Origin: JAXGRD01 sp040766105
GTDB taxonomy: Bacteria > Bacillota > Clostridia > Peptostreptococcales > Anaerovoracaceae
Reading direction: 5' to 3'
Assembly (NCBI GenBank): GCA_040766105.1
Contig: JAXGRD010000002.1
Coordinates: forward strand, 248,001-312,000
Length of the DNA stretch: 64,000 bases
The position numbers were made by a program, and so were the translations under genes. The notes under the pieces are model-generated. The model saw only the letters and a list, made by a program, of their open reading frames with translations. It had not been told where the DNA came from and did no database searches. Position 1 is the first letter of the stretch, and each line of letters begins with the position of its first letter. Below are positions 24,966-33,538 of the stretch, in pieces.

Positions 24966-26219
24966 TTATTTCTCCTTTAGAATACTTAAAATATCTTCCA
25001 TTCCAACCAGAACCTGCTCCCCCGACTCCATGTCGCGGATGGCAACTTGATTGTTTTCCAGCTCCTGCTCACCAATGACGATAGCCTTAATCGCCTTGGT
25101 TCTGTCAGCATACTTAAACTGGTTCTTTACATTTCTCGCCATATCATCCATCTCCACCTTGAGACCTTCCTGGCGAAGAGTCCGCATGAGCCTAAGGCCA
25201 ACTTTCTTTGCTTCAGCGCCCATTACAACGATGAAGGCATCTGCACCCTGAGGCTCAGGGATTCTCACACCATTTGCTTCCATGGTGAGAAGAAGTCTTT
25301 CAATCCCAAGACCAAAGCCTACGCCAGGAATGGGAGGCCCTCCCAACTCTTCGCTTAGGTGGTCATATCTTCCTCCACCGCAAACAGTGCCCTGGGCACC
25401 GATGTTTCTGGAAATAAACTCAAAGGCAGTCTTGGTATAGTAATCCAGCCCTCTTACGATTCCCGGATCCACCGTATATTCGATGCCATAGGCATCCAGA
25501 TTTTCCTTTAAGTCATCAAAAGCCACTTGGCACTCTTCACAGATGTAGTCCAACATCACCGGTGCACCCTTCACCAACTCCTGATCTTCCGGCGCCTTAC
25601 AGTCTAGGATTCGCATGGGATTTCGTTCGTACCTGTCCTTACAAGTTCCGCAAAGGGCATCATACTTGGGTGCTAGGAAATCCCGCAATATCTCCCGATA
25701 AGTCTCCCGACACTTGGGACAACCGATGCTGTTGATTCGCAGCTCCACATCCTTGATTCCCATCTCTCTGATGAAGTCGTGACCCAAGGCGATGACTTCC
25801 GCATCGGCCATCTGATTATCCGTGCCGAAAATCTCGATTCCAAACTGGTGGAAGGCTCGCAATCTGCCTGACTGGGGCTTCTCATATCGGAAGCAGGGAA
25901 TATTGTAGTACATCTTGGAAGGTTGTACTTCCGCATACAACTTGTGCTCCACAAAGGCGCGCACCACGGGAGAAGTCCCCTCCGGTCGCAGGGTAAGACT
26001 CCTCTTGGCCTGCTCCCAGGTATACATCTCTTTTTGCACGATATCCGTCGTATCCCCTACGCCTCTTTGAAAGAGCTCCGTATGTTCAAAAACGGGTGTT
26101 CTGATTTCCTTAAACCCATACCTTTCACAAATATCCGCAAATGCCTTTTCGACATACTGCCATTTGTACGCATCTGCAGGTAGTAAATCCTTCGTGCCTT
26201 TTGGTGCATTGGTTAACAT
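24966..26219 (-). CDS. hisS: Histidyl-tRNA synthetase
   Basis: Class II synthetase of 417 residues. Signature motifs are LTLRPEGTSPVVRAF (motif 2 region), the histidine-A segment RGLDYYTKTAFEF, and motif 3 GFGLGIERLLLTME. The C-terminal HGTP anticodon-binding domain covers ~325-417. A cysteine cluster (GCPKCRE, CGTCKDR, CEECQ) at about 165-225 resembles the zinc-binding type. The start overlaps the end of hemZ by 7 bases. Confidence 0.97.
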   Translation of the reverse strand: MLTNAPKGTKDLLPADAYKWQYVEKAFADICERYGFKEIRTPVFEHTELFQRGVGDTTDIVQKEMYTWEQAKRSLTLRPEGTSPVVRAFVEHKLYAEVQPSKMYYNIPCFRYEKPQSGRLRAFHQFGIEIFGTDNQMADAEVIALGHDFIREMGIKDVELRINSIGCPKCRETYREILRDFLAPKYDALCGTCKDRYERNPMRILDCKAPEDQELVKGAPVMLDYICEECQVAFDDLKENLDAYGIEYTVDPGIVRGLDYYTKTAFEFISRNIGAQGTVCGGGRYDHLSEELGGPPIPGVGFGLGIERLLLTMEANGVRIPEPQGADAFIVVMGAEAKKVGLRLMRTLRQEGLKVEMDDMARNVKNQFKYADRTKAIKAIVIGEQELENNQVAIRDMESGEQVLVGMEDILSILKEK

Positions 26220-27571
26220 GTTTTTCTTCCTCCGTTCAATCCTTCCCTCTTGCGTTCCAACATTTGGGAAAGTCTCTCTTCGTATAATTGGTAATTGTTC
26301 ACATTGGGTACCCGTTCCAATCGGTTTTCCTCAGGATAGTAGACCTTGCTCACACCGCCGGCACCCATGGCGATGATTGTCTGGTGCTCATCCATAATTC
26401 TCACGTTGTACAGTCCTGCTGTCCCTTCCTTGCAGTAGCCGATATTTTCCTGGGCTCCGGACATATGCTTCTGTCTGTATAGATAGTAGGGCCTGTACCC
26501 TTCTTTCCTCATGACAAGTCGTCCATGGTCCAACATCCCGGAAACGGTTTCTCCTTGTTTGTAATGGTATTCCTTATCCTCCATGGCAAGGCCGGAAGCC
26601 CTCTTTACCGCCAAGGAGTGAATGGTTATATTTTCCGGATCCATTTCTAAAATGCCTTCCAGTGTGCGAGAAAAATCTTCCGGGCTTTCTCCCGGCAATC
26701 CGGCGATCACATCGGTATTGATTGCCTTGAATCCCACCTCTCTGGCGGTCTCAAATGCTCTCTTCACTTGGAGGACATCATGATTCCTCCCGATGCGAAT
26801 CAAGGTCTCTTCCTTGAGCGTCTGCGGGTTAATGCTGATGCGGTCCACCCCTGCAGCCTTGGCCAGCAAGAGTTTTTTCTCCGTAATCGTATCCGCCCTA
26901 CCCGCTTCCAAGGTAAACTCCTTCGTAAATGCCCCGAAGATTCTGTCCTTCACATGGCCGAGAAAACCTCCCAGTTGATCCGCTTGCAAAGTTGTAGGAG
27001 TACCACCGCCGATATAGATGGACTCCGCTACCAACCCTCTTTCCTCCATCAAATCTCCTACAAAGTCGATTTCCCGACGAAGAGCCTTCATATAGGGAGC
27101 CATTTCCTCTTCTCCAACCTGATTGGAGGTAAAGGAGCAATAGTAGCATCTGGAAGGACAAAATGGTATTCCGATATAGATACCCACAGAGTTATTGTCC
27201 GGTTCTCCAAAGACTTCCCTTTGATAGTGGTAAATATCCATTACCAAGTCCACCTTTTCCGGAGTGATGCAATAATACTCTCTCAGTTTTCTCCTTGTGG
27301 CGTCAGAATCTTTTAGCTGACGCATCAACTCTCCGGTCATCTTCACCGGACGGATTCCCGTTACGATTCCCCAGAGAGGGTCCATTCCCGTCAGTTTTCT
27401 GAGAGCGTAGTATATCTCCCTTTTCAAGTCATTCTTGTCTTCTCTCTTCTCAAGAACCAAGTCCCCCTCTCCCTGAGGAAGAATCTCATATTGTCCCGGG
27501 CGAAGAAATATTTTTATCAGTTCTTCGTATTCATGGGTTTTTTCTACATTGGACAGAACGATTCTATACAA
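26213..27571 (-). CDS. hemZ: Coproporphyrinogen dehydrogenase-like radical SAM protein HemZ
   Basis: Radical SAM enzyme of about 452 residues in the HemN/HemZ family. The iron-sulfur motif is GIPFCPSRCYYCSF (CxxxCxxC), preceded by a ~150-residue N-terminal region typical of HemZ, and IGGGTPTTL and NTDVIAGLPGE follow. HemZ is placed next to hisS-aspS in many Clostridia; its true role (heme precursor oxidation or another radical reaction) is debated. The start is uncertain: I favour a TTG at 27571, overlapping the MBL gene by 8 bases; an ATG at 27652 would overlap by 89 bases and add 27 unusual residues. Confidence 0.88.
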   Translation of the reverse strand: MYRIVLSNVEKTHEYEELIKIFLRPGQYEILPQGEGDLVLEKREDKNDLKREIYYALRKLTGMDPLWGIVTGIRPVKMTGELMRQLKDSDATRRKLREYYCITPEKVDLVMDIYHYQREVFGEPDNNSVGIYIGIPFCPSRCYYCSFTSNQVGEEEMAPYMKALRREIDFVGDLMEERGLVAESIYIGGGTPTTLQADQLGGFLGHVKDRIFGAFTKEFTLEAGRADTITEKKLLLAKAAGVDRISINPQTLKEETLIRIGRNHDVLQVKRAFETAREVGFKAINTDVIAGLPGESPEDFSRTLEGILEMDPENITIHSLAVKRASGLAMEDKEYHYKQGETVSGMLDHGRLVMRKEGYRPYYLYRQKHMSGAQENIGYCKEGTAGLYNVRIMDEHQTIIAMGAGGVSKVYYPEENRLERVPNVNNYQLYEERLSQMLERKREGLNGGRKTC

Positions 27572-28184
27572 AGGGGTTGTTCGCTTTCTCGTATCCGATG
27601 GTGGTTGCTCCCATATGACCCGGATAGACTGCCGTTTCATCGGGGAGAACAAATAGTTTTTCGTGAACCCCCTTCTTCAGCTCCTCAAAGGAACCTCCGG
27701 GAAAATCCGTTCTCCCAATGGATCCTTGGAACAAGGTATCCCCACTGAACAGGGCATTGCCCGTATAGACGCACATGCTGCCGGGAGAGTGTCCCGGGGT
27801 GGAGAGAAACTTCAGTTCCATATTTCCAACGGTTAAAGTGTCTCCGTCGTTGACAGCCACATCGGGACGCAAGGAAACCGCTTGTCCCATGGTCATGGTG
27901 GACATGTTCACATTAGGGTCTGAAAGCAGGTCCATCTCCAAAGCGGATGCAACCAGCTTTGCATCGGGAAAGTCCTTCATATACCCTTCCACGCCACCGA
28001 TATGGTCTCCGTGGCCATGGGTCAAAATGATGTATACGATGGAAACCTGATCTTTTTCCACTTCCTGTGTTAGCCTGGGGTCATAGCCGCCGGGATCCAC
28101 GATGAATCCTTTTTGGGATGCTTCATCCAGCACATAGTAGGTGTTGACCGATAAAGTACCTGTTGGCAGTTGTTTGATTTTCAT
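27564..28184 (-). CDS. MBL-fold hydrolase (glyoxalase II-like)
   Basis: A 206-residue metallo-beta-lactamase-fold hydrolase. The two-zinc motif ILTHGHGDHIGGVEG is near residues 53-67; further ligands are in TPGHSPGSMC, FSGDTLFQGSIGRTDFPGG and VYPGHMGATT. This pattern is that of the YqgX/GloB-like group, which act on thioesters such as S-lactoylglutathione or other small molecules; the substrate is unknown. It lies 17 bases after relA, a conserved clostridial order (relA-MBL-hemZ-hisS). Confidence 0.9.
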   Translation of the reverse strand: MKIKQLPTGTLSVNTYYVLDEASQKGFIVDPGGYDPRLTQEVEKDQVSIVYIILTHGHGDHIGGVEGYMKDFPDAKLVASALEMDLLSDPNVNMSTMTMGQAVSLRPDVAVNDGDTLTVGNMELKFLSTPGHSPGSMCVYTGNALFSGDTLFQGSIGRTDFPGGSFEELKKGVHEKLFVLPDETAVYPGHMGATTIGYEKANNPFV

Positions 28185-28201
28185 AATTAATCCTCTGTTT
28201 T

Positions 28202-30391
28202 TTACGATTTACTTCTATATACCGAGGACACCCCCGGCACGTTCTTTAATCCTCGCAGCAGCTTTTCCATCTGCGCGGTATTGGCTATGGACAAGGTGAG
28301 AATAATGGTGATAGTATCATCCTTGCTGCTCTTGGCGTTGACGCCCGCTATATGGACATCCATGGTTTCACAGGCCTTGGAAAGGTCTGAGAAGAGACCC
28401 TTTCTGTCGTCAGCCACCACGGTGATGTCTGCATCGTAGCTGGTGTTCTTGCTGGTATCCCAGGAAACCTCGATGAATCTCTGCTTTTCCGAAGGGGGAA
28501 GAGAGAGAATGTTGGCACAATCCTTTCGATGGACGGATATTCCCCTGCCTTTCGTAATAAAGCCGACGATTTCATCTCCCGGAACCGGGTTACAGCATTT
28601 GGATACTCTAATGAGAAGATTATCCATGCCCTTGACAATGACGCCGGGACCTTCCTTCTCTCTGTGTCTCGGTCTCTTTGGCTTTTCTTTTTCGCTTTCC
28701 AGAGCCTCTTTGACCGTTTCCTGCTTCTTCTTTTCCTCTGCCTTTTCATCGTTATAGTAACCGAAGAGCACGTTGGCCACCTTGCTCACCAAGGTACCGC
28801 CGTTGGATACTTGGGTAAACAACTCGTCGGTGTTGGAGAACTTCATCTCTTTGGTGGCCTTCAAAATGGATTGATTCTTTAGGATGTCTCTTGGGTTATA
28901 GCCCTTTTTCCGAACATATTTGTCCAGAACATCCTTGCCCTTATCCACATTGTCCGACTTGTTTTCCTTCTTCAGCCACTGACGAATCTTGGTTCGGGCC
29001 GTAGAACTCTTAGCAATTTTCAGCCAGTCAATGGAAGGACCGCTGGCATTGGGCGATGTCATGATTTGGATGATATCCCCATTCTCCAGTGTGTGGTCAA
29101 TGGGCACCATCTTGCCGTTAATCTTGGCACCGATACACTTCGCCCCTACATCCGTGTGAATCTTAAAAGCAAAGTCCAAAGGAGTGGCTCCCGCCGGCAA
29201 TTCTATAACATCTCCTGCCGGTGTAAATACAAACACCTGAGAGGAGAAGAGATCGATTCTCAATGTCTCCATAAACTCGGAAGCATCGTTGGTGTCCTGC
29301 TGCCATTCCAGAGCCTGTCTCAGCCAGGACAGCTTCACTTCTTCTTTGTCCTTGGCCACACCTTCCTTGTACTTCCAGTGGGCCGCAATACCGTACTCGG
29401 CAATGTGATGCATTTCGTAGGTACGAATCTGAATTTCAAAGGGGTTCCCGGTGTCTCCTATTACCGTCGTGTGGAGAGACTGATACAAGTTGGGCTTCGG
29501 CATGGCGATATAGTCCTTGAATCGTCCCGGTATCGGTGTCCACATGGTGTGAACGATTCCCAGGACGGCATAGCAATCCTTGATGCTGTCCACAATGATT
29601 CGAACCGCCATTAAGTCAAAAATTTCGTCAATATCCTTCTTCTGATACTTCATCTTCTTAAAGATGCTGTAGAAGTGCTTGGATCGACCGTATATATCAT
29701 ACTTCATCCCCATATCATCCAGGGATTCCTTGATTTCTCCCACCACGTTGTCAATGGCTGCTTGTCTTTCTTCCTTCTTGGCGCTGACCTTCTTTGCGAT
29801 ATCCACATATTCGTCGTGGTAAAGATACTTCATAGCTGTATCTTCCAGCTCGAACTTCATGCTGTAGATTCCCAGTCGGCTGGCAAGGGGTGCGTATATT
29901 TCCAACGTCTCCGTGCATTTATCGTGAATCTGCTTTTCACTCATGTAGTTGATGGTCCGCAGATTGTGGAGTCTGTCGGACAACTTAATAATAAGCACAC
30001 GAATATCACGGCTCATTGCCAGGAACATCTTTCTGAAGTTCTCTGCCTGCCGCTCTTCCTTGTTTTCAAACACCAGAGAACCCAGCTTGGTAACGCCGTC
30101 CACCAGTAACTCAACTTCTTCTCCGAAGTCTTCCCGCAACTGCTCCTTGCTATAATCCGTATCTTCGACTACATCATGAAGCAGGCCTGCTACCAGGGTA
30201 CTCTCATCCATTCCCAGCTCGGCCAGTATCTTCGTAACCGCCACCGGATGGATCAAATATTTTTCTCCTGACTTCCGGAACTGTCCCTCGTGCATCGTCG
30301 CAGCTACATCATATGCCTTGCCCAAGATGTCCATGTCGTAGTTTTCGTTGATGCTCCGGATGCTGTCCAGAAATTCCTGCTTATTCTTCAT
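28202..30391 (-). CDS. relA: Bifunctional (p)ppGpp synthetase/hydrolase
   Basis: A 729-residue RelA/SpoT homologue (Rel). The N-terminal HD hydrolase has VAGLLHDVVEDTDYS near 55-70, and the synthetase domain follows at about 200-340. The TGS domain begins at VFVFTPAGDVIELPAGATP, and a helical/zinc-finger region (VSKCCNPVPGDEIVGFITKGRG) leads to the ACT domain. Both activities look intact: the hydrolase HD pair is present, and the synthetase contains the conserved RxKxxxSIxxK-type segment as GRSKHFYSIFKKMK. It follows secDF by 18 bases. Confidence 0.95.
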   Translation of the reverse strand: MKNKQEFLDSIRSINENYDMDILGKAYDVAATMHEGQFRKSGEKYLIHPVAVTKILAELGMDESTLVAGLLHDVVEDTDYSKEQLREDFGEEVELLVDGVTKLGSLVFENKEERQAENFRKMFLAMSRDIRVLIIKLSDRLHNLRTINYMSEKQIHDKCTETLEIYAPLASRLGIYSMKFELEDTAMKYLYHDEYVDIAKKVSAKKEERQAAIDNVVGEIKESLDDMGMKYDIYGRSKHFYSIFKKMKYQKKDIDEIFDLMAVRIIVDSIKDCYAVLGIVHTMWTPIPGRFKDYIAMPKPNLYQSLHTTVIGDTGNPFEIQIRTYEMHHIAEYGIAAHWKYKEGVAKDKEEVKLSWLRQALEWQQDTNDASEFMETLRIDLFSSQVFVFTPAGDVIELPAGATPLDFAFKIHTDVGAKCIGAKINGKMVPIDHTLENGDIIQIMTSPNASGPSIDWLKIAKSSTARTKIRQWLKKENKSDNVDKGKDVLDKYVRKKGYNPRDILKNQSILKATKEMKFSNTDELFTQVSNGGTLVSKVANVLFGYYNDEKAEEKKKQETVKEALESEKEKPKRPRHREKEGPGVIVKGMDNLLIRVSKCCNPVPGDEIVGFITKGRGISVHRKDCANILSLPPSEKQRFIEVSWDTSKNTSYDADITVVADDRKGLFSDLSKACETMDVHIAGVNAKSSKDDTITIILTLSIANTAQMEKLLRGLKNVPGVSSVYRSKS

Positions 30392-30409
30392 TGCTTTTTC
30401 CTATATATT

Positions 30410-32758
30410 TCATTTGGTTTTTCGTCGTGCCTTCCTTGGTTGCTTCTTATGTCCTTTTGCTACGCTGACCGGTTTTTCTTCTTCCGTCTTTTCCGGCTTC
30501 TTTTCTTCACCCTCTGTCAATGCCTTCTTCTTGCTCTGGGCAACCTGCTTCTCATATTTGGTCGCACTCCCCCGTCTGGTAAAATCATAGTATAGAGGAC
30601 TGCAAACGAATATGGAGGACAGACAGCCTGTCGCCACACCAATCATCAATGGAACCACAAATTCCCGAATGGCATCTCCCGCCATGATATACAGAGGAAC
30701 CATGACAATCAAAGTGGTAAAGGATGTCATTATAGACCTGGACAGAGTTTGATTGATGCTCTGATCGATAATCTCTTCCGTTCCCCCTCGCCGCATGAAT
30801 TTGAGATTCTCTCGAATTCTGTCAAAGATGACGATGGTATCGTTAATTGAGTACCCCACTACCGTCAAGATGGCCGCAATAAAGGGGTTGTTCACCGTGA
30901 TGCCAAATACTGCGTAGAAGGTTACTACAATCAATACGTCGTGGAGGGTTCCGATCAATGCCGCAGCACCGAACTTCCACTGTCTAAATCGCAGTCTAAT
31001 ATAAATCAGCATGCCCACGGCTGCCAAAAGCACCGCTTTGATAGCATTTTCCTTCAATTCCTTCCCAACGGACGCACCAAAGTGTTCGCTGGCAAGGATA
31101 TCCTCTTCGGCAATGCCGAATTGATTCATAAAGTCATCGGTAATGGCAGTTCTCTCCGGACCGTCCAAAGATTCATTGGTCTTAATGATGACCTCTTGAT
31201 TTCCGCTTCCGGAGTACACAATTTCCGCCTGATCCGTATTGATATCGTGAGATTTCAAAATATCCTTAACTTCAGAAGTTGACACCTGCTTTCCCATATC
31301 TAAATGGAGCATGGTCCCTCCGGTAAAGTCGATTCCGTAATTAAACCCTCTGATACCACCGGTCAACAATCCAATGGCGATGATGACGATGCTGACGATA
31401 TAGAAAATCTTTCGATGGCGAACAAAGTGGAATTGTCGCTTAATGCGGAAGGTTTGCAAGCCGTCTGTGCCGATGCCGAAGTAACTGTTCTTGGCAAAGG
31501 TTTTACTTCCGGCAATCAAACTGAGATACAGCTGGGTTACCACCACTGCCGTAAAAATGCTGATGATAATACCAATCATCAAGGTCCAGGCAAATCCCTT
31601 TACTGCACTGGTACCCATTTGATAGAGAATCACCGCGGCAATGAGAGTGGTTACCTGTGAGTCAATGACAGTGCTCATGGCCAATTTATAGCCGCTTCGG
31701 GTGGCAACGCGGATGCTCTTTCCGTTGACGATTTCCTCTTTGATTCTTGTGAAGATAACCACGTTGGCATCCACTGCCATACCTATGGACAATATGATAC
31801 CCGCAATTCCCGGCAAGGTCAAAACGCTACCCATCAGCGACATAATCATGATGATAAGAACGATATAGAGACTCAGTGCAACATTGGCAGCAACTCCCAT
31901 GATTCGGTACCCTACAAACATGATGATGAAGATGATGATGACGCCGATGATGCCGGCGTAGATGCTCTGATTCAGGGCATCGATTCCGATTTTTGCCGTC
32001 TGAGAAGACGAGGTAACTTCTTGTAAATCTACGGGAAGAGATCCACCCCGGATAAGTGCAGCCAAATTGGTTGCAGACTCTTGGGTGAACTGTCCCGAAA
32101 TCTCACACTTACCGCCGCTGATGACAGTTTCGGCTGTAGGTGCTGATATGACTTCATTATCCAACATGATGACAATAGCATTGTCGGGAATCTGTTGCCC
32201 CTGGCTGTCCAACATGGTAGAGGGAACGCCTCCTGCAGCCGTCGTTGCAGTTGCCTGCTCAAAGGCCTTAGCCCCTTCTCCATCAAACTCCAGGTTGACT
32301 ACGTAGCCACCCCTCTGGGTATCCTGCCCGACCGTTGCATCTTTTACTGAGCCACCATCCAAGACGAAGGACTGATCAGCCAAGGTGAACTTAAGCTGGG
32401 CAGTCTTACCGATTTGGCTAATGGCTTCCTCTGCATCCTCCGCTCCGGGAAGCTCAATTCGTATTCTATTGCCCCCTTCAATGGCTACATTAGGGTTGGT
32501 CAGACCCATGGCATCCACACGCTTTTCAATTACAGCCTGTGTACGATCCATGAGATCCTTGCGCTCCGTCTCAGAAAGCTTTTCCGTGTCCTGGGCTTCC
32601 AAGACCACATAAACGCCCCCTTTAATATCAAGACCCAATTGGATTTTGTCCTTCACCGGATCCATCACCCCCGGGATTCCCTTTAAGGTAATGAACCAAC
32701 TGAACGCGATTATGATCAAGATCAAAACGGCAACAACTTTTTTAACACTATCATTCAT
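30410..32758 (-). CDS. secDF: SecDF fused protein-export membrane protein
   Basis: A 782-residue fusion of SecD and SecF that uses the proton motive force to help preproteins cross the membrane. The SecD half has its first span, GLDIKGGVYVVLEA and a five-span cluster (GIIGVIIIFIIMFVGYRI...). The SecF half starts near residue 440 (RKIFYIVSIVIIAIGLL) with GIDFTGGTMLHLD and NDTIVIFDRIREN. A basic, lysine-rich cytoplasmic tail of about 60 residues ends the protein. A consensus promoter lies upstream, and secDF appears to head the long operon. Confidence 0.95.
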   Translation of the reverse strand: MNDSVKKVVAVLILIIIAFSWFITLKGIPGVMDPVKDKIQLGLDIKGGVYVVLEAQDTEKLSETERKDLMDRTQAVIEKRVDAMGLTNPNVAIEGGNRIRIELPGAEDAEEAISQIGKTAQLKFTLADQSFVLDGGSVKDATVGQDTQRGGYVVNLEFDGEGAKAFEQATATTAAGGVPSTMLDSQGQQIPDNAIVIMLDNEVISAPTAETVISGGKCEISGQFTQESATNLAALIRGGSLPVDLQEVTSSSQTAKIGIDALNQSIYAGIIGVIIIFIIMFVGYRIMGVAANVALSLYIVLIIMIMSLMGSVLTLPGIAGIILSIGMAVDANVVIFTRIKEEIVNGKSIRVATRSGYKLAMSTVIDSQVTTLIAAVILYQMGTSAVKGFAWTLMIGIIISIFTAVVVTQLYLSLIAGSKTFAKNSYFGIGTDGLQTFRIKRQFHFVRHRKIFYIVSIVIIAIGLLTGGIRGFNYGIDFTGGTMLHLDMGKQVSTSEVKDILKSHDINTDQAEIVYSGSGNQEVIIKTNESLDGPERTAITDDFMNQFGIAEEDILASEHFGASVGKELKENAIKAVLLAAVGMLIYIRLRFRQWKFGAAALIGTLHDVLIVVTFYAVFGITVNNPFIAAILTVVGYSINDTIVIFDRIRENLKFMRRGGTEEIIDQSINQTLSRSIMTSFTTLIVMVPLYIMAGDAIREFVVPLMIGVATGCLSSIFVCSPLYYDFTRRGSATKYEKQVAQSKKKALTEGEEKKPEKTEEEKPVSVAKGHKKQPRKARRKTK

Positions 32759-32798
32759 ACTCTATAAATCTTCCTTTTCAAATTGCATACACTTACTT

Positions 32799-32827
32799 AT
32801 TGTACCTTTTTTCGTGTGCATTAACAA
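32799..32827 (-). promoter_or_regulatory. Sigma-A-type promoter of the secDF operon
   Basis: Minus-strand TTGTTA (32827-32822) and TACAAT (32804-32799) are spaced by 17 bases, about 40 bases before the secDF ATG. A terminator for yajC lies just upstream, so this is the likely start of the 17-kb operon. Confidence 0.7.
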
Positions 32828-32870
32828 GTGTTTGCCCTTAATATTTCAAGGAACTCCACCGTCTGGGTGA

Positions 32871-32902
32871 AGAAAAACATCGAGCTTCTCACTCGATGTT
32901 TT
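32871..32902 (-). terminator. Rho-independent terminator after yajC
   Basis: An 11-base-pair perfect stem (arms 32892-32902 and 32874-32884) with a 7-base loop. On the minus strand it runs into TTTTTC. It ends the tRNA-Leu/yajC transcript six bases past the yajC stop. Confidence 0.85.
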
Positions 32903-32907
32903 GTATC

Positions 32908-33369
32908 TTATTTTTCTTCTGTTTCCGTTCCGGTAACTTCTCCGGTTACTTCCGGTTCAACCTCTGTCTCAACCGGCTCTGTTTCTACAACAGGTTCTTC
33001 TACCGGCTTTGGCTCAGGTCTCTTCATTCTTCTTGGAAGTGCCTTTTTTGGAGCCTCTTCTGCTTCTTCCGGCTCTTCGGCTCTGGGTGCAGGTCTGTCA
33101 GATGCAACGGTGACTTTGGAAATAGCCCATCTCATTACCTCAAACTTCACCTTGTCAGCACCTACCTGGATAACCAAGGATTCTTCTTTTGTCTTAACAA
33201 TCTTACCGCAGATACCGCCGATTGTTATTACTTCATCCCCTACTTTCAGGTTGGAACGCATTGTGTTGACTTCTTTTTCTCTCTTCTTCTGTGGTCTGAT
33301 CAACAGAAAATACATTATTACCACCAACAGAATCAGGGGTGCAAATGTCATCAGGCTTTTCATATCCAT
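32908..33369 (-). CDS. yajC: Preprotein translocase subunit YajC with long acidic tail
   Basis: A single-span accessory subunit of the Sec translocase, which normally has ~90-110 residues; here it has 153. The membrane span and following RPQKKREKEVNTM are typical, as is LKVGDEVITIGGICGKIV. The extra ~60 C-terminal residues form a low-complexity, glutamate/proline/valine/threonine-rich tail (EPVVETEPVETEVEPEVTGE). The gene lies between tRNA-Leu(CAA) and secDF, separated from the latter by a terminator. Confidence 0.92.
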   Translation of the reverse strand: MDMKSLMTFAPLILLVVIMYFLLIRPQKKREKEVNTMRSNLKVGDEVITIGGICGKIVKTKEESLVIQVGADKVKFEVMRWAISKVTVASDRPAPRAEEPEEAEEAPKKALPRRMKRPEPKPVEEPVVETEPVETEVEPEVTGEVTGTETEEK

Positions 33370-33410
33370 AAACTTTATCCTCCTCGGTTTTAACCTATTA
33401 CTTGCCTATC

Positions 33411-33497
33411 TGGTGCCGGCGATGGGGGTCGAACCCATACGGTGTTACCACCACAGGATTTTGAATCCTGCACGTCTGCCAATTCCATCACGCCGGC
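33411..33497 (-). tRNA. tRNA-Leu (anticodon CAA)
   Basis: An 87-base tRNA with encoded CCA. The 7-bp acceptor stem GCCGGCG pairs with CGCCGGC, the anticodon stem CAGGA/TCCTG encloses TTCAAAA with anticodon CAA, and a long variable arm is typical of leucine tRNA. It is placed between the RND transporter gene and yajC in the same direction. Confidence 0.95.
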
Positions 33498-33508
33498 GCA
33501 ATGCGGAT

Positions 33509-33538
33509 ATTATATCACTAAGCCTCATTCATCGTCAA
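33509..33538 (-). promoter_or_regulatory. Promoter of tRNA-Leu(CAA)/yajC inside the RND gene end
   Basis: Minus-strand TTGACG (33538-33533) and perfect TATAAT (33514-33509) are spaced by 18 bases. The -35 box lies inside the last codons of the RND gene and the -10 just after its coding end; the tRNA 5' end follows 12 bases further on. Confidence 0.7.

Noticed and set aside
21682..24966. T-box leaders expected before leuS or hisS/aspS
   Set aside because: Gaps before these genes are 12 bases or less, so there is no room for a T-box; no specifier or antiterminator was seen.
23841..24980. Long plus-strand reading frame (379 codons) opposite aspS
   Set aside because: Antisense to aspS; its translation is cysteine/histidine-rich without domain features.
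26213..27652. hemZ starting at the ATG at 27652
   Set aside because: It would overlap the MBL gene by 89 bases and add 27 residues not typical of the family; a TTG at 27571 gives a normal-looking N-terminus, although the ribosome site is weak either way.
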